A DNA stretch of 64,000 bases from positions 372,001 through 436,000 of the forward strand of contig NZ_VCPE01000003.1 in NCBI RefSeq assembly GCF_005938105.1, read 5' to 3'. Shown piece after piece: positions 7,193 through 15,122 of the stretch. The notes under the pieces are model-generated. The model ran no database searches. It was not told the origin of the DNA and saw nothing but the letters and a program-made list of their open reading frames with translations. The stretch is from Brucella haematophila (GTDB lineage: Bacteria; Pseudomonadota; Alphaproteobacteria; Rhizobiales; Rhizobiaceae). Every line of letters begins with the position of its first letter. The stretch's first letter is position 1. Made by a program: the position numbers and the translations under genes.

Positions 7193-8578
7193 ATGACTGC
7201 GAAAGCGCTTGTCTGGTTGCGCAACGACCTGCGCCTTGCTGACAATCCTGCCCTTCATGCCGCGTTCAAGATGGGTGGCACAATCACGGCCCTTTTCGTG
7301 CATGAAACCAATCCACAATTGCGTGCACCCGGCGGTGCCGTCCGTTGGTGGTTGGAGCAGAGCTTGAACTTGCTGGAAAAAAGTCTCAATGAACGAAATG
7401 TCGAATTGATTATTGCCGATGGCGAAGCGCTCAATATCATTGAACAATTAATCGAGGAAAACAGCTTCGATACTGTTTTCTGGAACCGCCGTTATGCCCC
7501 TCAGGAGAGGGAAGTCGACGCGCTCATCAAATCCAACTTAAAGTACAAGGGACTGCATGTGGAGTCTTTCGCCGGCAATCTGCTGGCGGAACCCTGGGAG
7601 ATCAAAACCGGCAACGGCGGATCGTATCAAGTTTTTACACCATATGCCAAATCACTGCGCCAGCATGGCGTGAGCAGACCACTACCCTCGCCAGACCGGA
7701 AGCTCGAGCCATTGGTCATCGAACACAAGCCCAGGCGGAAGAACTATAAAGAGGCCGTCTGGTCCAGAAAGATGAGCGGTCTTTGGAAGATCGGCGAAGC
7801 GGCTGCTATTGACCAACTATATCATTTCTTTGATACAACTATTCGCAATTATGCCAGGGATCGCGACCGTCCCGACGTTGAAGGCACATCAAAACTGTCA
7901 CCCCATCTTCGCTTTGGCGAAATGAGTCCACGACAAGCATGGCATGCTACGCTTTCGCTCATGGATCAGGATCAAAGCACCCAAGCTGGCGGTGAAAAAT
8001 TTCTTTCTGAGCTGATCTGGCGCGATTTCCATTATCATCAGCTCTATTATCGTCCTGATATTGCTGAAAACGACATGCGCGACACATTGGCTGATATCCG
8101 TTGGCTCAACAATCCAGAGGCGATTGATGCCTGGAAGACGGGCAAGACCGGTATTCCACTGATTGATGCCGGTATGCGTCAGCTTTGGGCAACAGGCTGG
8201 ATGCACAACCGTGTAAGAATGCTGGTGGCATCGGTTTTAAGCAAGAATATGCAGATCGACTGGCGTGAGGGCGAGAAATGGTTCTGGGATACGTTGGTGG
8301 ACGCGGATATAGCCAGCAATCCGGGGAGCTGGCAGTGGGTAGCTGGTTGTGGCATGGATGCCGCGCCTTACTTCCGTGTGTTCAATCCGGTCTTGCAGGG
8401 CGACAAGTTCGATACCCATGGCGGCTATGTACGCAAATGGGTTCCCGAGATCGCCGCCCTGCCGGATCGCTGGGTTCACAAGCCATTTGCGGCGCCAAAG
8501 GAAGCTTTACGAGAAGCCGGGGTTGTTTTGGGAGAAACCTATCCGCTTCCTGCGTTCACCGCACCTAAAGCGAACTAG
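7193..8578 (+). CDS. phrB: Deoxyribodipyrimidine photolyase (class I CPD type)
   Basis: Repairs UV-induced cyclobutane pyrimidine dimers using blue light. The 461-residue protein has the N-terminal alpha/beta antenna domain (ALVWLRNDLRLADNPALHAA) and the C-terminal FAD domain with LSPHLRFGEMSPRQAWH, SELIWRDFHYHQLYYRP, the GIPLIDAGMRQLWATGWMHNR segment (given in part) and DADIASNPGSWQWVAGCG. These include residues that hold FAD and the Trp electron-transfer chain. The length is typical of class I CPD photolyases. Photolyase is a known target of RpoE in the RpoE-ChrR regulon of Rhodobacter sphaeroides, which fits the neighbours here. No TGATCC-like promoter was found directly upstream on the plus strand. 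Confidence 0.95.
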   Translation: MTAKALVWLRNDLRLADNPALHAAFKMGGTITALFVHETNPQLRAPGGAVRWWLEQSLNLLEKSLNERNVELIIADGEALNIIEQLIEENSFDTVFWNRRYAPQEREVDALIKSNLKYKGLHVESFAGNLLAEPWEIKTGNGGSYQVFTPYAKSLRQHGVSRPLPSPDRKLEPLVIEHKPRRKNYKEAVWSRKMSGLWKIGEAAAIDQLYHFFDTTIRNYARDRDRPDVEGTSKLSPHLRFGEMSPRQAWHATLSLMDQDQSTQAGGEKFLSELIWRDFHYHQLYYRPDIAENDMRDTLADIRWLNNPEAIDAWKTGKTGIPLIDAGMRQLWATGWMHNRVRMLVASVLSKNMQIDWREGEKWFWDTLVDADIASNPGSWQWVAGCGMDAAPYFRVFNPVLQGDKFDTHGGYVRKWVPEIAALPDRWVHKPFAAPKEALREAGVVLGETYPLPAFTAPKAN

Positions 8579-8779
8579 TGGTCTTTAAGATCCAACATTT
8601 GCCCAGCGCTTGAACCGAGGGATGCAAATGTCGGAATCAGACCACGAGCGCGTTAACCTACGCCAGAAACTGACACTATTCTGAATTGAACAATAAGCTC
8701 GTGCGTCGTTGTGGGAAACCGCTTCGGCATTGAAAAACGTTAACCAAGAGCACGCTATCCAAGTATCACCGCCGCTTAA

Positions 8780-8797
8780 ATACGGCACCTGCCGTAT
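8780..8797. promoter_or_regulatory. Perfect dyad upstream of the LysE-family exporter
   Basis: ATACGGCA-CC-TGCCGTAT, arms of eight bases with a two-base centre, ends 61 bases before the exporter ATG. It is placed as an operator would be. No regulator gene adjoins it. The rest of 8579-8858 shows no gene. Confidence 0.4.
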
Positions 8798-8858
8798 ATC
8801 ATTCTGTTCCAGCGAAGCCTAAATCTCCCAGCGTTTGGCCGATGGGGGAGGAACCATC

Positions 8859-9476
8859 ATGTTGTCGCTGGAGTTGTTGATACCGTTTGCTGTCGCGACG
8901 CTGACATTTGCGTGTATACCTGGGCCTGCCATACTCTACATGACCGCGCAGACCCTTGCACACGGTCGCAATGCTGGTCTGATGGCTGCTCTCGGTGTTC
9001 ATCTTGGGTGCTATGTCCATATTGCAGCGGCTACGATTGGCCTTGCTTCGTTGATAGAGCATGCTCCGACCGTTTATGTGATGATAAGATTTGCCGGTGC
9101 CGCGTATCTCATCTGGCTGGGGCTAGTCATATTTTTTGATTGGAACAAGGCGAGCGACCATTCCAGCAGCCCGGTGTCCAAGACTTTTCGGGATAGTATT
9201 GTCGTTGAGGTTCTCAATCCCAAGACCGCGCTATTTTTTGTGACCTTTCTCCCGCAATTTGTACAACCCGCAGCCGAAATCCCACTCTGGCTCCAGTTCC
9301 TTGTTCTGGGTGTTGTGGTGAACCTGATTTTCTCATTAGCCGATGTTGCAGCCGTTGCACTTGCCTCTTTGGCTTTTGGACGAATGAGTGGCGACAGGAC
9401 CGGTTGGCTGGTGCCAAAAACTTGCGGCACCATTCTGATGGGTTTGGGTGCAGCGCTTGTCAGTCATCACTTTTAG
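8859..9476 (+). CDS. LysE/RhtB family amino-acid or metabolite exporter
   Basis: Inner-membrane exporter of about 205 residues with six predicted helices. The N-terminal LysE signature is present: PFAVATLTFACIPGPAILYM followed by HGRNAGLMAALGVHLG. The central NPKTALFFVTFLPQF motif is also typical of RhtB-type members, which export homoserine, threonine or other small amino acids. ATG 8859 is chosen because GGGGGAGGAA lies six bases upstream; the frame is open to a TTG at 8835. The gene stands alone. The substrate cannot be told from the sequence. Confidence 0.9.
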   Translation: MLSLELLIPFAVATLTFACIPGPAILYMTAQTLAHGRNAGLMAALGVHLGCYVHIAAATIGLASLIEHAPTVYVMIRFAGAAYLIWLGLVIFFDWNKASDHSSSPVSKTFRDSIVVEVLNPKTALFFVTFLPQFVQPAAEIPLWLQFLVLGVVVNLIFSLADVAAVALASLAFGRMSGDRTGWLVPKTCGTILMGLGAALVSHHF

Positions 9477-9909
9477 CGAAAGCACATTGCGGACACACGC
9501 AAGCCGCCAGTGCCAGAAATCGCACGGCATAATGAAACCTTCACGTTTCAAAGTCTGCTTCAAGCGAGGATAAAATCTTGTCGCGCAGAGTTGCAGTTCA
9601 TTCAGGTGGATAAAGGCGTGTATGGGAAGCGTTCTCCAAGTTTGGACCGGTACAAGGGCAAGTAAAGTAAAAAAGTGAAGGTGTTCCCTATCTCGGCTGC
9701 GAGGGCTGCAGGTGTCCCGATTGTCAAGGATGCAGCCCTGCCCGAAGCGGGTCTCGATATCAACCTGACCAACTTTCTGCATTTTGTTCTGGCAATACGA
9801 AGAGCGAAGGTATTTCAATCGGCGTCTTAGTGCTATAGCGATCAACCTCACTACCAAACTCTAAATGCACCCTGTCAGCAGGCGAGATAATCCGGAAACC
9901 GTAGCGTCG
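9477..9909. other. Gap with no convincing gene, possible decayed coding fragment
   Basis: Between the exporter and the siderophore ATPase. A plus-strand frame at about 9682-9830 reads like protein (VFPISAARAAGVPIVKDAAL and then EAGLDINLTNFLHFVLAI) and ends at a stop, but it has no start and is closed upstream by stops. It may be a gene remnant that I cannot name. A minus-strand frame over 9336-9857 overlaps the exporter and looks spurious. Confidence 0.3.
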
Positions 9910-10731
9910 ATGTCTGAAGCTCCCGCAACACAGTCCCCAACCGATCGACTTGAAACGTTGAATATCAATGTTTCCTATGGCGACAGCCAGATCATCGAGG
10001 ATTTGTCGTTGCGCATTCCCGACGGGAAATTCACGGTCATTGTTGGCCCCAATGCTTGTGGTAAGTCGACTTTGTTGCGTACACTCGCCCGGATTATCAG
10101 GCCGGACAGGGGTTCGGTTATACTGGATGGCAAGCAGATAGAGCGCGTTCCCGCCCGGGAAGTAGCGCGTATTTTGGGGCTTTTGCCGCAGAGTTCCATT
10201 GCTCCGAATGGAATTTCAGTTGCCGACCTCGTTGCCCGCGGACGTTATCCGCATCAGACGTTCTTGCAGCGCTGGACCGAAGCGGACGAAAAAGCGGTCA
10301 ATTGGGCGATGCAAACGGCTCGTGTCGACGATCTTGCCACGCGCACTGTAGATGAATTGTCCGGCGGACAGCGCCAACGCGTCTGGATAGCGATGGTTCT
10401 TGCGCAGGAAACGCCGTTGCTTCTGCTTGATGAACCGACGACGTTTCTCGACATCTCGCATCAGATCGAACTTCTCAACCTGCTGCGTAATCTCAATCGC
10501 AGGCAGGGCAATACGATTGTGGCTGTCCTGCATGATCTCAATCAGGCGTGCCGCTATGCCGACCATATCGTTGCCATGCGGCAGGGGCATGTCGTTGCAG
10601 AAGGCAATCCGCGCGAGATCATGACCGCTGAACTGGTGGGAACGGTTTTTGGACTGCCTTGCGTGGTCATTGACGATCCGATAACCGGCGATCCCATGGT
10701 TGTTCCGTTGGACAACGCAGATGACGATTAA
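9910..10731 (+). CDS. Iron-siderophore ABC transporter ATPase (FepC/FecE type)
   Basis: Powers import of a ferric siderophore across the inner membrane together with the two FecCD permeases encoded next door. Walker A is GPNACGKST (about residue 47-55 from ATG 9910), the signature is LSGGQRQRVWIA, Walker B LLLLDEPTTFLD, and the H-loop VLHDLNQ. The C-terminal FGLPCVVIDDPITGDPMVVP is typical of FepC-like ATPases. The frame is open to ATG 9865, so the start is uncertain; 9910 gives 273 residues. The gene converges on the permease operon, with only two bases between the two stop codons, so it is transcribed separately from its partners. Confidence 0.93.
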   Translation: MSEAPATQSPTDRLETLNINVSYGDSQIIEDLSLRIPDGKFTVIVGPNACGKSTLLRTLARIIRPDRGSVILDGKQIERVPAREVARILGLLPQSSIAPNGISVADLVARGRYPHQTFLQRWTEADEKAVNWAMQTARVDDLATRTVDELSGGQRQRVWIAMVLAQETPLLLLDEPTTFLDISHQIELLNLLRNLNRRQGNTIVAVLHDLNQACRYADHIVAMRQGHVVAEGNPREIMTAELVGTVFGLPCVVIDDPITGDPMVVPLDNADDD

Positions 10732-10733
10732 TT

Positions 10734-11786
10734 TCAGCGTGATCGGGTCAGATACCAGATGAGATAGAGCCCGCCTACAAGGCCGGTCACACGGCCGACC
10801 GGCAGAACAAGGCGGAAAGCTGCAAGTTGGATCAAAAGATCCGCAGCAATCAGAAGGCAAGCCCCCATCAGCGCGGCGCTGATAACTGGAATACCATTGA
10901 TCCTCGTCAGTCGGCTGACCAGTTGTGGCGCTGCAAGAGCGATAAATGCGATCGGCCCAGCAGCGGCTGTTGCAAGCCCCGCCAGTAAGACCGCACACAG
11001 GATCATCACCAGGCGAGTTCGTTCTACCCCTATCCCCAATTGCCGCGCCTGGTCGTCGCCCATTTCCATCATGGTTAGTCGCGTGGCGAAAAGGCTGATG
11101 AGCGGGATGATGAGAAGGCAGCCAGTCATGAGAGGCAAGACATGTTGCCATGTGCGACCGTTCAACGAGCCGGCCAACCAGAGATTTGCAGTGATTGCAT
11201 TGTCGAGATCGCCTTTGACAAGTATGAGTCCGTTAAGGGCGCTCAAGGTCGCACCGGCACCAATGCCGATCAGAACCAGCCGGTAGCCGCTTGTCGTGCC
11301 GTTTTTGAACGATAGAAGATAGACGATCCCTGCGGTTATGATACCGCCAGCGACTGCCGAGACAGCGACGGCGAGCGGGCTGCCGCCCATGAAAACAATC
11401 TGCAGCAATGCGCCGGTGGCTGCGCCCATGGTGAAACCGATTATATCCGGCGATCCCAGCGGGTTGCGCGATACCGATTGGAATATGGCGCCTGAAACGC
11501 CGAGAGCTGCGCCGGTAAAGATGGCAGTCAATGTACGTGGGAGACGCAGATTGAGAAGAATCTGCTGTTGCATCGCGCTTGCGTCACTGTGACTGAACAG
11601 GATCGAAACTGCGGTTTCGGCGGGAATGTGGACCTTGCCAAGCGTCATCGTGAAGAGACCAGCAACCGCGATCATAACTGTCAGCAACAGCATATAAACG
11701 ACGAAGCGCGGTTTCAGGCTGAATGACAGGCTGCGGCTGCGCCAGATCCACTCGTTCGGGCGGCGCGTCAGTCGTGTTTGTTTCAT
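10734..11786 (-). CDS. FecCD-family siderophore permease (second subunit)
   Basis: One of two BtuC-like membrane subunits of the ferric-siderophore importer; about ten transmembrane helices in 350 residues. Family motifs include LRLPRTLTAIFTGAALGVSG (near 80), NPLGSPDIIGFTMGA, and AGPIAFIALAAPQLVSRL, the loop that contacts the ATPase. ATG 11786 overlaps the stop of the first permease by four bases (ATGA), which sets the start; the longer open frame runs into the upstream gene. It is the last gene of the leftward binding-protein/permease/permease operon and converges on the ATPase gene. Enterobactin FepG is a close analogue by position. Confidence 0.93.
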   Translation of the reverse strand: MKQTRLTRRPNEWIWRSRSLSFSLKPRFVVYMLLLTVMIAVAGLFTMTLGKVHIPAETAVSILFSHSDASAMQQQILLNLRLPRTLTAIFTGAALGVSGAIFQSVSRNPLGSPDIIGFTMGAATGALLQIVFMGGSPLAVAVSAVAGGIITAGIVYLLSFKNGTTSGYRLVLIGIGAGATLSALNGLILVKGDLDNAITANLWLAGSLNGRTWQHVLPLMTGCLLIIPLISLFATRLTMMEMGDDQARQLGIGVERTRLVMILCAVLLAGLATAAAGPIAFIALAAPQLVSRLTRINGIPVISAALMGACLLIAADLLIQLAAFRLVLPVGRVTGLVGGLYLIWYLTRSR

Positions 11787-12799
11787 AGTTGGGACATCTG
11801 GTTTCGCCTGACGAGCAGGATAAAGAATGGTCCGCCGAAAAGGCCGATCATGATGCCGACGCCGACTTCTCCGGGAGGCGCGATAATGCGGCCAAGCGTA
11901 TCGGTAACCGTTACCAGAATGGCGGCGACAATCATTGAAAAAGGGAGAAGCCAACGATGACCGGGACCGGCCAGAAGCCGAGCGATATGCGGAGCTGTCA
12001 ATCCGACAAATGCAATCGGTCCGGCAGCGGCGGTTGCCGCCCCTGATAACAATATGATGGAGATTGCTGCAAGGCTCCAGACCCGCACTGGATTGGCGCC
12101 CAAAGCCTTGCTCAGATCGCTGCCAAGTGCCGCCGTGTCCAGGGCACTTGAGAGAGAAAGTGCCAAAGCAAGGCCGATGAGCGTCAGACCGCCGACCGGG
12201 AGAAAGACGGAGTAACCGCGTCCTTGCAGCGAACCGACGGACCAGTTGCGATATTGATCGAAGACCTGATCTGCACTGTTGATGAGCACGATCTGCGCAA
12301 TCGATATCAGGACAACGGAGATTGCTGCCCCCGCGAGAACAACGCGCAACTGGCTGTCTTTTGCGCCGACATTGCCGAGCAGATATACGCCCGTTCCGGC
12401 GAGCCCTGCACCGAGGATACCGAATGCCATGTACAAGGAGACGTCGCTGATGCCGAGAAGCGTGATTGCAATGACGATCATCACCGATGCACCCGCGTTG
12501 ATGCCAAGGATGCCCGGATCGGACAGCGGATTGCGCGTCAGCGCCTGCATCACTGTTCCCGCCACGCCGAGCGCTGTGCCGACAATAATTGCCAGCAGGG
12601 TGCGCGGTATGCGCAGATTCCGCACAAGCAGATGGTCACTCGACTGCGGGTCGAAATGGAACAGGGCGTCCCACGTCGTTGCAAGTGTTACCGGACGCGT
12701 GCCCACTGTAAAGCCGAACAAGGCGCAAGCCGCCAGGAGTACGACCAGCCCCAAAAGAATAGCCAGACGGCGACCCGCCGCCGAATGGCGTCGTTCCAT
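11783..12799 (-). CDS. FecCD-family siderophore permease (first subunit)
   Basis: BtuC-like permease of 338 residues that pairs with the neighbouring permease to form the translocation channel. Seen are VRNLRIPRTLLAIIVGTALG, NPLSDPGILGINAGASV and AGPIAFVGLTAPHIARLL. ATG 12799 has GGAGG ten bases upstream; an in-frame TTG at 12838 would leave only three bases after the binding-protein stop and has no ribosome site of its own. The stop overlaps the next permease start by four bases. FepD is the likely functional analogue. Confidence 0.92.
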   Translation of the reverse strand: MERRHSAAGRRLAILLGLVVLLAACALFGFTVGTRPVTLATTWDALFHFDPQSSDHLLVRNLRIPRTLLAIIVGTALGVAGTVMQALTRNPLSDPGILGINAGASVMIVIAITLLGISDVSLYMAFGILGAGLAGTGVYLLGNVGAKDSQLRVVLAGAAISVVLISIAQIVLINSADQVFDQYRNWSVGSLQGRGYSVFLPVGGLTLIGLALALSLSSALDTAALGSDLSKALGANPVRVWSLAAISIILLSGAATAAAGPIAFVGLTAPHIARLLAGPGHRWLLPFSMIVAAILVTVTDTLGRIIAPPGEVGVGIMIGLFGGPFFILLVRRNQMSQL

Positions 12800-12841
12800 C
12801 GTCGATACGCCTCCACTTCCGGCACTGTCTGCTTTCAAAAA

Positions 12842-13792
12842 TCAGGCTCCGAATTTCTTCACAATGTCGTCGACGATTTGTCGTGCGCTATAGTTGTCGA
12901 TGCGAAACGAATTGACGCCGAGACCGTAAACCTGACGGCTCTTAACCGATGGCACATTGGCAAGAAAGGGGTCGTTCAGAAAAGTGGCGGCGCCGGAATC
13001 ATTTACGCGCAGGAGAAACGTGACTTTCGATTTCAAGTCGATGAGGTTTTCATAAGGGGCCCAAACGAAGTCTCCCCGGCTTTCGGCTTGTGTATGCCAG
13101 GCCGGGTTGGGGTCTTCGATCATAAATCCGAGCGAAGCCAGCAAGGAGGCATGAGGGCCGCCAACGCGCGCAATGGGATTGGCTTGCCCGGCCCCGTTGA
13201 AGCTGATGATATTGGTCGTGCCTTCCGGCACTTTGATCTTTGCCTTGGCTGCGGCGACATAGGCGTCGAAATCGGCAATGGTTGCAGCGGCTTCCTTTTC
13301 CAACCCTGCGGCCTTGCCGAGTGTTTGGGCAAGCGCCTGCCATGTTTCGCTGCCGTCATCGACAAGAATGGTCGGTGCGATCTCACGGAATGCTGCAAGT
13401 TGATCCTTCGCCGATCCGGCACCACTCGATGCTACGATGATCAGGTCGGGCTGTGTCGCATAGACGGTTTCGAGATCTACCGCACCTGCAGGCCAGGCGT
13501 TTTCGACACCGCGTTCCTTGGCAACAGAGTCCCATTGCGCGAAAAACTTACCGTTTGCAGCAGAAGCGCTCGCAACCACAGGCGCACCAATGGCAAGAAG
13601 CGTGCCAGTGGTCGAAACGGACGTGGAGAGAATGCGTTGCGGTTTTTTCGGTATGACGGTCGTGCTGCCATCGGCGTTGGTGAAATTTCGCGGCCAGCCT
13701 TCATCTGCCCGGGCGATGCCGATTGGCGCAAGCGCCATGAAGCTCAGCGCGATAAACAGCACGAGTAGCTGGCGGATATCAGCAACCTTCAT
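12842..13792 (-). CDS. Periplasmic iron-siderophore binding protein (FepB-like)
   Basis: Captures the ferric siderophore in the periplasm and delivers it to the permease pair. The 316-residue precursor begins with a Sec signal (MKVADIRQLLVLFIALSFMA..IGIARA). The mature part has the class III binding-protein pattern: a first lobe with PQRILSTSVSTTGTLLAIGA and VDLETVYATQPDLIIVASS, and a second lobe after about 170. FepB-type proteins bind catecholate siderophores such as enterobactin; the presence of an IroE-like esterase nearby agrees. ATG 13792 is preferred over TTG 13819; GGAG lies 11 bases upstream. First gene of the leftward operon. Confidence 0.9.
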   Translation of the reverse strand: MKVADIRQLLVLFIALSFMALAPIGIARADEGWPRNFTNADGSTTVIPKKPQRILSTSVSTTGTLLAIGAPVVASASAANGKFFAQWDSVAKERGVENAWPAGAVDLETVYATQPDLIIVASSGAGSAKDQLAAFREIAPTILVDDGSETWQALAQTLGKAAGLEKEAAATIADFDAYVAAAKAKIKVPEGTTNIISFNGAGQANPIARVGGPHASLLASLGFMIEDPNPAWHTQAESRGDFVWAPYENLIDLKSKVTFLLRVNDSGAATFLNDPFLANVPSVKSRQVYGLGVNSFRIDNYSARQIVDDIVKKFGA

Positions 13793-13863
13793 TCTTGAAA
13801 ATCTCCGGAAAAGATCCAACTGTTCGATGCCTCATAGATTGGCAGCCCGTCTCGGGGGAAGTC

Positions 13864-13909
13864 AAAAATCGCGATTTTTTCTGTTTGGCTATCACAAAAT
13901 CTCGATTGT
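13864..13909. promoter_or_regulatory. Tandem AT-rich dyads upstream of the siderophore uptake operon
   Basis: A perfect 16-bp palindrome AAAAATCGCGATTTTT (13864-13879) and a degenerate copy AAAATCTCGATTGT (13896-13909) have centres 31 bases apart, close to three helical turns. They lie 70-120 bases upstream of the binding-protein ATG and just past the AraC stop. This is a likely repressor or activator site, perhaps iron-linked; the protein that binds is unknown. Confidence 0.5.
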
Positions 13910-13926
13910 CTGGATTGCGCTGTGTA

Positions 13927-14958
13927 TCAAGGGGCGGGGGTGGTCGCCTGCTTGCGCAACGCGGATGGCGGATAGCCAAAACGCTTTCGAAAAGCGTTCG
14001 TGAAGTTTGACAGATGTACATATCCGGCATCGAACGCTATGTCCGAAATGCTGTGATTGCTGAACAGCAATGCCTCATGCGCCTCGTCCAGCCATCGGTA
14101 GCGGATAAACTCATTCAGCGAACAATGATGACCCTTGCGCACCAGCCGCTGGAGCGTCGCCTGGCTCATTCCCAGCGCACCAGACATCTCTCCCGCAGAC
14201 AGATGATCATGGGCGGAATGTCTGTCTATGAATTGGATCAAAGCATAAAGACGCTGCTGTTCAAGCACAGTAAGGTCGCTGGATTGGGCAACCGCTTCAC
14301 TGCGATTGCTAAAGGTTGCGGTCAATGCTTCTGCTATGATGGCAAGTGTGTTGCTTTCCAGCAGAAGTCCGGAGAAGGGTGGTTTGCGCACGGCGACGTC
14401 GAACATCTGGCGGGCCAGAAATTCGACCTTCGGGCCGGGGTTCCATTGCCACAAACCGGGATCGCCATTAATCAGCGCGCTGAAGCCCGGCGAGATATCG
14501 TTGTTGCTTTCCCAGCGTCTCAACCATTCGCGGGACATGCCGATAACCATTTTGTCCAGATATTGCCCCTTCCGGGCGCGCCGGCGCAAGCGGGCGCCCT
14601 TCTCATTGGAGACAATAACCGCCGAGGATTGCCAGCGCCCCTTCGATGTCCGCTTGGGCATGGGCAGCGGGGTGCCGTCCAGCGATGCCTCGACATAACC
14701 TTCGAGAAAAATATTGATGCAGACGCGCGCGTCGAGCTCAAGCTCCATTTCGAGGTCTTCAAGCTGCATGCGCCGACCAAAATTGGCGTAGACCCCGCAA
14801 TCCATCCGTACTTTGCCCACAACCCCGCAGCCGACGACAGCTTCGGTCTGATCACCCGTATCGAGAAAGCGGACACCGCGCTTGCGCAGGGCGCGTCGCG
14901 TCAGAATAGGTGTGTTATGTGCTTCCGCTGAGGGAAAAACTCCGATTGTGCTGTTCAC
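13927..14958 (-). CDS. AraC-family transcriptional regulator of siderophore uptake
   Basis: DNA-binding regulator of about 343 residues. The C-terminal AraC domain has two helix-turn-helix units: LSAGEMSGALGMSQATLQRL and SISDIAFDAGYVHLSNFTNA followed by FRKRFGYPPSALRK. The N-terminal half is a ligand-sensing domain like that of PchR-type regulators, which sense ferric siderophores and activate their receptor genes. The gene is divergent from the TonB receptor and upstream of the binding-protein operon, which supports this job. The start is set at GTG 14958 because AGGAG lies six bases before it; ATG 14973 and a start at 15045 are alternatives without a ribosome site. Confidence 0.88.
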   Translation of the reverse strand: MNSTIGVFPSAEAHNTPILTRRALRKRGVRFLDTGDQTEAVVGCGVVGKVRMDCGVYANFGRRMQLEDLEMELELDARVCINIFLEGYVEASLDGTPLPMPKRTSKGRWQSSAVIVSNEKGARLRRRARKGQYLDKMVIGMSREWLRRWESNNDISPGFSALINGDPGLWQWNPGPKVEFLARQMFDVAVRKPPFSGLLLESNTLAIIAEALTATFSNRSEAVAQSSDLTVLEQQRLYALIQFIDRHSAHDHLSAGEMSGALGMSQATLQRLVRKGHHCSLNEFIRYRWLDEAHEALLFSNHSISDIAFDAGYVHLSNFTNAFRKRFGYPPSALRKQATTPAP

Positions 14959-15029
14959 ATCGGTCTCCTGCATAAGTTTATGCGTGGCAAACGTAAGCGG
15001 AGGTCCGCCTGACCTCTTATAGGAATATA

Positions 15030-15044
15030 TGAAAGTTACAGTCA
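15030..15044. promoter_or_regulatory. Possible RirA iron-responsive box before the TonB receptor
   Basis: TGA-N9-TCA (TGAAAGTTACAGTCA) matches the minimal iron-responsive operator of rhizobial RirA (established consensus). It lies between the AraC gene and the receptor gene. The motif is short and would occur by chance many times in 64 kb, so support comes mainly from position. Confidence 0.3.
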
Positions 15045-15122
15045 AGATTAGCGGATGCCAGAACGATTTTCAGTCCGACCCGTTTTGGGAAGGCTATCTC
15101 TGCGGCGCTTGGGGATATTGAA

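Noticed and set aside
9336-9857. 173-codon minus-strand frame
   Set aside because: It overlaps the end of the LysE-type gene on the other strand, has low-complexity basic content and no recognisable motif.
12224-13768. 514-codon plus-strand frame opposite the siderophore permease and binding-protein genes
   Set aside because: Antisense shadow of GC-rich coding sequence; rich in Arg, Cys and Gly with no domain pattern.
14014-14931. 305-codon plus-strand frame opposite the AraC gene
   Set aside because: Shadow of a well-supported AraC regulator.
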